Origin: a virus
Virus record (IMG/VR): IMGVR_UViG_3300035670_000022
Span: 62,001-126,000 of that record
Reading direction: 5' to 3' (one strand)
Length of the DNA: 64,000 nucleotides
Numbering within the stretch: the first letter of the stretch is position 1; every line of letters begins with the position of its first letter. A program made the position numbers and the translations under genes. Below, piece by piece: positions 37,094 to 46,600 of the stretch. Under the pieces are notes generated by a model. The model did not search any database and was not told the DNA's origin. It saw only the letters and a list, made by a program, of their open reading frames with translations.

Positions 37094-37630
37094 TTAAGCC
37101 TCGATGATTAGCTTGAAAGTTTGTTCAACGTCTTCTTGCACTTCTATAGGAGAGAAGTTCTCGTAATAGAGTGGAATCGCATTTATGTCTGATGGTAGAT
37201 AAGAAGCGTAACAACGACTCTTTATGCTTTCTATATCAACTACCGAGTGAATGATAAACACTCCTAACGAGCGAAATGCCGGTTCTGGTATCTGGTTGTG
37301 AGGCAGTTTTACTTCTAAGTAAAGTTTGCTTATTTGCTCTCGTCTTATATCAAGTATGGTCGGGTCATCCATCAAAAGAATATGTTTGCCGTCAATAACA
37401 ACAGTGTCTTGGGTAGCACTTGACTTTTGAATTGCTGCTTTTCTGATCGGTATAGGAAAATAGATAAATATCTCGTTTAAGTTAAAGGTAAAAAGATCCG
37501 GCGCGGGGGGAACTGCTTCTATGCTCCAGGGGCTGGTCTGTCCTAGTCCTAAGAGTAGCGGAAAGCAAGGGTCCAAAAATCTCTGGAGCCGTCTGTAATT
37601 AATTTCCTTAGGATAGCCTTTGGTTGTCAT
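37094..37630 (-). CDS. Hypothetical protein downstream of the second giant gene
   Basis: 178 aa, unrecognised. Its ATG overlaps the giant's TAA (TAATG), so translation is coupled to it. Beta-rich centre, no signal peptide. A small partner of the giant or a baseplate component are both possible. Confidence 0.55.
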   Translation of the reverse strand: MTTKGYPKEINYRRLQRFLDPCFPLLLGLGQTSPWSIEAVPPAPDLFTFNLNEIFIYFPIPIRKAAIQKSSATQDTVVIDGKHILLMDDPTILDIRREQISKLYLEVKLPHNQIPEPAFRSLGVFIIHSVVDIESIKSRCYASYLPSDINAIPLYYENFSPIEVQEDVEQTFKLIIEA

Positions 37631-40600
37631 TAATCCTCGCCCTGCTCTATAGGTAGACTCTCTTCTTCTTCCAGCATACCTTCGGTAATCATGACGCGTT
37701 CAACTGCTGACAGGCTAGTATTATCGTCGTCGAACATAAAGTCACCTTCTGCTAGGATCGCCTCGAGAGATTCACCGGTATAGCCATCTGTGATGTCTAT
37801 ATCTTCTCCGTTGATTGCTTCTGCAAGTGCTCTTCTTGATGCGGCAATGACATTATCTTTGACATTACTTACTGCCTGCACTGTCAGATCAAAAGCGGCG
37901 TCGTAGGTAAAGTCTGTTCCGGTAATTGGACGCTTGGTAACTACATTGGCTAGCGCCATACCTACAACCCCTCCCATTACTTCTAGTGCTCCCCTACCTA
38001 GGACACTGTCATCTCTTAGCAGTCTAGTGTTTTGCGCGAATTGGGATGAGGCATAGGCACCAGCTGTGTTCAATGCTTCAAACGCGACGGACTGAGCCAA
38101 CCCGGCTGGTTTACCTTCGGCACTAAACATGAACTCTCTAGCTCTAGCGACCCTTAACAGGTAGTTGGCTCTTCCTGTATTTCTCTCTGCGTCTTCCTGC
38201 TCTTTTTCTAAGTAGGAAGTTTGAGTCGGCTTTTCATCAACATCTGGTTCTATCGTTTGGGCTGTTCTAGCTGCAGTGCGGCGCTGCCGTTCAGTCCTTA
38301 CTGTATCTCGTGTTAACGGCTCGTCAGGAGATATCGTGACTGGATTCTCTACTTGTCTGTTAGGGGGTCTTAAAGTTTCTGCTAACACTGTGCCGCTACC
38401 CTCGCCGCTTAAGATTCTTTGAGTAACGCTTCCCTGTTGTTGACTTAAAGTTAAAGCGGATTCAATCATATTTCGAGCCAGCTCAGCTACTCGATCAGTT
38501 ATAGGTACGTCGCCGCTCATGACACTAAAAAGAAGTGGAACGGCTAGTAGGGACAATGTGTTGCTACGCACCTGTTTCTGGTAAGCCTCTTCTTGAACCT
38601 TTGTTATATTCTGAGACTTCTTCTGCATATGCTGCGCTTTGATACTTTCTGCTACATTCTTCCCAATCTGCTCTTGAACGTCGTTCAGTGCTTGCGCTAC
38701 TGGGTCGAAGTCTTCGTTAAGTCGGTTGACTGCCTCTTGCGGGTTGGACTGTACACTCTCTAGACGTTTTTGTCTTTCTTCCCTATATCGTTTGATTACA
38801 TCAAGGGTCTCAGATGCCTCTTCGTCTGAGGCGCCTTCCTGGATGCGCTGCCGCGCTTCAAGTTCTAGGTCATTTAAGGCAGCTAGTTCCTGTTGTATTT
38901 TGCTAGAACTGGCACTGACCACACTTTTCTCTGCAATTATTTCTGCTACAGACTGTCTCTGAGTCGCTCCTGTTTCAACTTGTGTTGTTAAAATTTCTCC
39001 CAGAGTAACCAAAGACTGTCTTACTAACTCGTCTGCTCTTGATGTGTCCCCACCGGCTCTTTCTTGAGCCTGTTGTTGGATGAACTCCATTAAACCAGGC
39101 AGAGATGTACCGCCTCCAACTGCTAGTAAAGCACCTACTGCTTCTGCAGACCCACCTACGCTTTGAACTTCTGTCGCTAATCGGAAGATACTTTCGTTAA
39201 ACGTCGTACCTTCTAGTTTGCCCCTAGAGATGTTGTATAAAATTGCTGTTTGAGCAATTTCATATTGTTGGGCTGTTCCCGGTGTCGCATATTGTCCGCT
39301 CTGTAGTCCTTGTACCGCTCTATTTAAGGAGATTAGCTGGTCAAATAATCCAGCCTCTGTATCTGTCCCCACGTATATCTGAGCCTCGCGTTGAGTTTGA
39401 TACTCAATCAGAGATCTAAAGACCTCTTCGCCTAGTGTTGTGTTCGCATTACTGTCTGCTCTTGTTGCTGCGGCAGCAATAACGTCTCTTACTCGTTCTT
39501 GTTCTGCTCTCCAACTTTGAGTCCTACTGTTTATGTCTGCTTCAACGTCTTTGGTAAGTTGACTAGCACCATCTGGCATTTGCTGCTCATATATTCCTCT
39601 TAGCGTCTCTTCATAAGCAAGCGTTCTTGTTCGTAGATTTTCCTCTGAGTATCCGTCTTGTAGACGTTCAGCAAATTTCTGCAGCATTGGTTTGTAGTCT
39701 GCTGCTTCCAGCACGGCGTTATAAATGAACTCGCTTCTGAATTTTGCCAGACTATCAGCCAGGGTGGTTTGAACAATAAACTCGTCAGTCGGAATCGGTC
39801 TATCTGGATCTTGCTCTATCATCTGTTCCTTTCTCTGTCTAAAGAAACCAGCAAAGGTGCTTTCTTTTAGCATCTCTGTCGCTGTTTTCTTGCCGCTCAG
39901 ATACTCGTTGACCATTTCTAGTGCTGCAAAGACTCGCAACTCTGAAGTGTCTAACTTGTTGTCGCTCACAACGACCTTTCCGTCTTCTTTAAATTCAAAC
40001 CCGTAGTCTTGTGCTAAGACAGCCCCGGCTCTCGTACCTATGAAGCGTTCCATTACTTTAGACCGCTCTACTTCGTCTACGGTATTCATAATTGTGTCTA
40101 GTCCAACTAACGTCTTTCTTTCTCCTGATTGGGTCTCATAGGTATACTCAAATTCTGCAGCCTCCAAGGCAACAGACCCACCTTTCTTCGGTTTTAAGGC
40201 GGCGTCCCGCAGGAATTGTTGAACATCTAACAGTAAACCAAAAGTGGCATTAAGGCGCTTCTGTGTTTCTGCTTCGGCAATTTTATAGGGGACGGTTTGC
40301 TTGTCTTGATATTTTTGGAGCAGGTCATTAAAGATATCTAGCTGTGTTTGCGCCGCTGTTTGTTCTTTTGCTGTTTCTGCATTTTGCAGTCTTTGTCTTA
40401 GCACTAGCTGTTGTCGTTGCAGCGCTTCTACAAATGCTGTACCCATCTTGTCGTCTGTCCCATCGGCCGCCTCTTTCATTGCTCGCATAGAGGCTAGGTC
40501 TGACACTGCCATGCCTAATAGAGGCACCACTGTGTTGTATGTTTTACCAAGTAGTCCTGTACCTGTAGACCCAACGATGGCTTGGATGTTAGCAAAGGCG

Positions 40601-43600
40601 GAGGTGTTTAGTAAAGAACCAGCGACTTTGCTACTTACCTTACCTAAGTCTCCTAACGCTGCCAGTCTTTGACTCATTAAGGCGCTAAACTCAATTAACT
40701 TTTGGCTTTTCTCTTTGATTGATGCTTGGTTAAAAGACCGTAGCTCTGCGTCTGTTGAGTATTCGATAAAGTCTTTACCTACTTTATTGAGTGTCTCTGT
40801 ATATGCCTGCTGCAGTTTATCATCGGCGGCACCTTCTCTAAACGTGATTCCTATATCTTGATTTAAAGTGATATCGCTGACTGTTGCTAAAGCTCGTCCC
40901 AAAGATGATTGGACTTTATTTTGATTTCCATAGAAGTTAGCCTGCGTGTCTCTAGACTGTTTAATTAGAGACGGAATATCTTCATCAGTGATTGCGCCCA
41001 CTCCGTAGGAAAGTCCTTCCATAAACTCAGCAGGTAACGCCATAAAGTCAGTAATGTAGTTACGGACTTTTTCGACACCTCTGTTTTCTACTTCTTGTCG
41101 GAGTTCAGCTAAGACTTCTAACTTCTCTACATAGTCGTTGATTGTTTGTGTCAGTTTATTCAAAGATCGGGTTTGAGCGCCTACCGCAGACATTCTGATA
41201 ATGCTGTGTGGCGCATCTTGGTTTTCTTCTGAGGCATAGAATTCTGCCTCTGCTTTTTTGACTTTGTCGAAGGCGTCAACAACTTCTCTTGTTGAGTCAG
41301 CCATTTTTGTAAAGGCTGCTTGGAAACTATCCCCGTCATAGTCCCCTAACTGGGTGAACTGGAATCCTAAGGACGAGATGAACATTCCAGTGTTTGATGT
41401 TGCTAGATCAGGACTTTGTAAACTGCCGAACAGCTTGGCACGTTTAGCCATCTCTTCAGGAGATATCTGTTGATGAGCGTTCCCAAAAGTATGGAAGGTA
41501 CCGCTAGGAGCCCCCTGTCTGTTAGCAGTTACCATGCTGCGGAATACCACCGATTCAAGTTGTTTATATCCGTCGTCTGTTGGCTCCCCTCCTATATCAG
41601 AGATCAGCGCTTCTTTTAGATCCTGCCCACGTACATAGCGACTTCTAGGCTCTTCTCTTGGTTTTGCTGCATTCTCACTTTCGACAGCTCCTGCTGCCTT
41701 TTTAGCGTTTGCTGCTTCTTCTGCTGCTTGAGCCGCCTGTTGCTCTTTTTGGAAAACAGGTTCTTTAACTCGTTCTAGTAAATCTTCATAGCTAAACGTT
41801 TTAGCATCTGGACCCTGAATCACATCCGACAGGTTTTGCAGAATATTTGCGGTTAGCTGCGCATATTTAATGGTGCTCTGTACAATTCGGTTTTGGCTGT
41901 TTGGGTCAAGTATCAAGTCGTTGACTAGTCGCTGACGATCTTCTCGAAGTCGGCTTATTTCTGCGGATGACTCTGGGTCTGTAGCTGCGCTCAACTCTGC
42001 TATGCGATTATCTATTCTGACTGTTTCAGAAGACACTGCTTTTTGATGACTGTCTATTAAACGATCAACAATCGTGTCCATCAGCGTTCTAAGCCCAGAG
42101 CCGCTATTCTCTTTGAGAAGTGTATCTATTCTTGAGCCTAACGCTACCTCTGACTGACCGACTAAGAAACTGTTCATCGCAATAAACGAAGATCCTGTCA
42201 GACTTAGACGATCTGCCATAGTTTGTCTAAAGGTGTCTTTGTTTTTGGACAGATGTAATGTTTGCTCTTTTGCTATCTCAGCGCTATTAACTAAGGTGTT
42301 ATACACGTCGAGCTGCTCAGCGGATAAGTTAACTTCACGTCTTTCCATAACAGCTTGAGCCATTTCTTCAAACAGACCCGTGTCGTTTGCTCTAGCTAAA
42401 CTGTCCGCTAAACCATATTGGGCTCTTAAAGCCTCATGGGTGTGTCCTGGAAATACTAAAGACATTCTCTCTAGAACGTCTAGTCCTAGCATCCAGCCTT
42501 CAATCTCAGTTTCAGGCATGATTTGCGCTTTGTATGTTCCTTCATCTGTTGGACTAGGCTGTATTTGCAGCACAGGAATCGTGACACTGTAGGTTTTGTC
42601 CACGGAGTCGATAATGGAACGTGCTCTAGACTGTTCCTCTGTTGTGCCTAGTCCTGCTTCTAAGAACTGTCTGGCATACTCTCTTAACTTTTGCTTTCCT
42701 TGAATATATTCTTTACCTGGGTCTATATCCGCAGACTGCTTAAGTTTGGTATCGACTTCATTTTTAATTAGGTTATACAGAAGTCTCTCTTGGATCTCCG
42801 GCGCATCTTTAATATATGCAGATACTCGCTCTTCGATGCTCGTTAGATTGTTGATAAGAGTAGAGGTTTCGGAAAGTGTTTGAGACGCGGTTAGTCCTGT
42901 TTGTGTCTTGAGGACTTCTTTGAATTTCTCTCTCAAAAGAAGCTGTACGAAAGCCGTACGCTTTGTATCTGCTGAGAGTCTTGTCAACTCTACTTCTGAC
43001 AAGGAGCCCGTTCCGTCTCCTAACACTAGAGCCATCTCAGTAAATCCTAAACTGGCTAGCTCTAATTGATCTTCAACCGGTAGGGAGCGGATGGTTCCTT
43101 TTTGCTCTTTAACAATTTTAGCTATATCCTCTTTTGTAGCGTTATCTGGAACGGCTATTTTTCTGGATTTAAGAATGGCGATCGCCCGCTTAGTTGTGTC
43201 AGGACTTAATTTGTCTGCCCAGTTTTCAATAGTTGCATCTGCTTCAGTAACCCCGGGGTCATTTTCAATGAGGGAGCTACTAAACATAGCTGCTTCCACC
43301 TCTTGTAGAGAACTCAGCTGACTTAGGGCTCTGTCTGTTATACCGCTTAGTAAATCCTCTACTTGCCCACCGACTATAGTCTCGGAGTTTTTGAGACGAC
43401 GTAAATAGTCTTTTGTAATAGCTCTGGCTCTTTCTGTTCGATCTAAGTTAGTTCTATCGCTAGAGACTCGTCTAGACCACTCCATTTGTTGAAGAGCAGA
43501 TTCATATCCTTCTGCATCGCTGCGGATAAACTGAAAGAAAACTTCTTCTGCCGGAGCGATATCTTTAGCTCGGCTGCTTACATATCTAGGAAAGACGTTG

Positions 43601-46600
43601 TCTCTAGATCGAGCAGTAAAGTCTCCGTAAGACTGGCTAAAGGACAGGCTGAAGACGTTTGTCTCTACCTCTTGCTTGATTGCACGCCGCATTCTGTTAC
43701 GTCTAGCTCTATCTCCGGCGGTTTGTGCATCGATTCCTGACTCAGATTCGTTTTCTAAGTCGGTGTAGTTTTTGTACCCCATTAAGATAGCGTTGGTTCT
43801 TCTGATGCTGTACATCTCGCTGACGTCTGATTGGTCTAGAGTTGTGCCTAGTCCTTCTTGCAGCATGCTGCCCAGAATAACCATGGTCTGTTGTAAAGAC
43901 CTCGCTTTTTCTTTATCATCTCCGCTGTATGTATATAGCTGAAGCTGCTTATCAGTTAGAGCATTTGCGTAATGTCCTTCTAGAGCAGTGGTATCTTCCA
44001 TACCTGTCGGCACGGTGATTTTGTTGATGGTCATGTCAAAAGGCAGAGCCATTCTTAATCCGAACTGCCCCAGACCTCGCATCATTGTCAGAGTATTTTG
44101 CAGCTCGTTTTGTAGTGTTTCTAGCTCTGACGCTTCGGTATCTGTTCTAGAAGACTTGTCTTGCAGCTTCCAGATTCTTTCTATAGAAGGCATTTCTATC
44201 CCTAAAGCTAGGGTTTGCTGACGCACAGCTTTTCTGTATACGTTTGCCTCTTTGCCGTACTCTTGGTCTCTATAGAGTAAAAGACTCTCTGCGTCTAGTC
44301 CTCCATAATTCATAAAGATCTCAGTCAAATTCTTTCTAATTCCAGGAGTATAGGCTTTACTCATAAACAGATCATTCTCAACGCCTGCGGCATTCATGAG
44401 CCCCTCTATCGACTTATCCTTAAAGTCAATCGCCGTGTCGCTCATGTAGGCGATCGACTGCTTTTTCATTTCTTCTAGGCTTGATATCTTTCTTTCATGG
44501 ACGGCTTTTTGCATGGGATTTAACTGTCCTTTTTCGTTTTCTATGCCGAGTATGATTTTGTTAAAGACCGTGCTTATCTCTCTGTCGACTTTTCTAGCCA
44601 CTTCTTCGTTCTTTAGATAGACCCCAAAGAAACCGTCTGTGTTGTACGCAATTTCTGTCACTGCTTTTCCTAACAAGCGGCGTTCCGGATTGATATCAGT
44701 TAATACGTCTTTTGCTGCATTTAGGAAGAAGGCCATTACGCTGGCTGATCGAGACTTGGTCTCGTCGTAGTAGTAACCTCCATCAGGCATCTGTTTCCCA
44801 TACTGGTCTCTAGTCGTTTTAAAGAGATTTTCTGTTTTTTGTGCCAACTTAGCTCTGGCTGCATCACCTTCTTTTCCTGCTTTTAAAGCGGCGCCTATGG
44901 TATCTATAAGTGCTTGCTCTGGTGTCTTGCCACTTTCAACTTCTCCTTCATCTACAAGACTCATTATCCCTTCGTATACAGCTATAGTAGGCGCGAAGTC
45001 TCTTTGCAGTTTATCGCTTTGGTTTTTCTGCGCCAGGTTTTTAGCTGATGCTGTTCCTTCTACTATCAGTTTTAGTGCTGATTGGGCTTGTCTTCTGTTG
45101 CTAATAGCGCCGCGCTCATAGGCCCCTTTAAGCAAAGCAGATATCTTATTCGTTTCTGTAGCACCACTTGTTGTGTCTCCTAGCATCATCAAGGATAATG
45201 CCTCTGCAATTTTGTATCCTGCTGTCTGTTGATCCGTATCTGTTATCATCTTCCAGGTGTTTGACTTTTCGCCTTCACGTAGAAAGCCTAATCCAGCCTT
45301 AAACACAAAGCCTTTCATCTGCCCCATAGTTATGGCTGCAAAAATCTCTTTGCCGGTAATCTCAGTTGGCAGATTTTCATAGCCGACTTCTGAGCCGTAT
45401 ACGGCTCCTATTTCAAGAAAGTAGTCTCTATTCGTTCCTTTAAACGGACCTTTAGCCTCTGCCGTCCGCTGGCCTGTTTTGAGATCCGCAATATTTACCA
45501 TCTCTAAGTTATAGGTCACCATGTTTGACCTTAAATCCTGCTCACTAGACGTTGGCGTCTTATACAGGTAACTGATGGCATTCATCTCTCTTCCGCTATA
45601 AGCCGGGGCTTTAACCCTAAAGGGTTGGATTCTAGACTTCTCTCCTAGACTTGTATAAGTATTAATACCATCTATGTAAAAGGCGTTCTCGCCGTCATTC
45701 AGGCTGCCTATTTTTTTAAGCCATCCATCTGTAGATGACTTCATTTGATAAACGCCTTTCTTGAGAACGAAGCCTCCTTCTCTAAAATCTACAGCTTCTG
45801 CAAAGGAAACGGATTTATGCCCCTCTTGACTAAGTCGACGCATCTCTTTAAGCGCCTTCTTGATATCTGCCGATTTGAGATTCTCCATTGAGAAGTCTTT
45901 ATCGATGCTGTATTGCATCTCACCTATATCACTCGTGAGTTTTATGAAAGTCAGCACCTTATTTTCTAGTTGTCTATTTGTCTCGCTAAGGTGAGGCGCG
46001 TCTTGTAGTTTTACGTCTCTAGCTACAAAGATAGTTCCCACTTGTAATTTTTCCCGTATGAGCGCATTAAACTGCGCCGGGGTCATATTCATCTCTTTAG
46101 TAGATAAAGCTGTTTGAGACCGGTAGGTTTTTAAATAGGCATTTTCATTCGAGTTTGCATACTCGGTGTTGAGATAGCTGTAATCAGACATCTCGTTGAT
46201 GCCCATATTGACCATTACAAGTTTGGGAGCCTCTATGAAACCCTGAGTCACTTCATCTGTATCTATGGCGATACTACGGGCATACTTGACTATGTCCGCG
46301 TCTGGATTCTCCATTTGGTATTTTTTCAACAGCTCAAATTGAGCCGAAGGCAGACCGAAGGGTATTACCCCTCCTACAAGATCCGAGCCTTCTATATCTA
46401 TACCCGCCTTAGCCGCTTCTTGGGTCTTCTGCATAAATCCACTTTCATCTTCAGCCCCAAAAGAGCGTAAGAAAGAGGCAAAGTCTAGGTTTGCAGGTAG
46501 AAACGGTCTGACTGACTTTAAGTTTTTAAGTCGTTGTATGTTTTGCTCAGTTTTGTCATAGGGGGTGTAAAGCATAACTGCCTTTTGTTTAACCCGATCC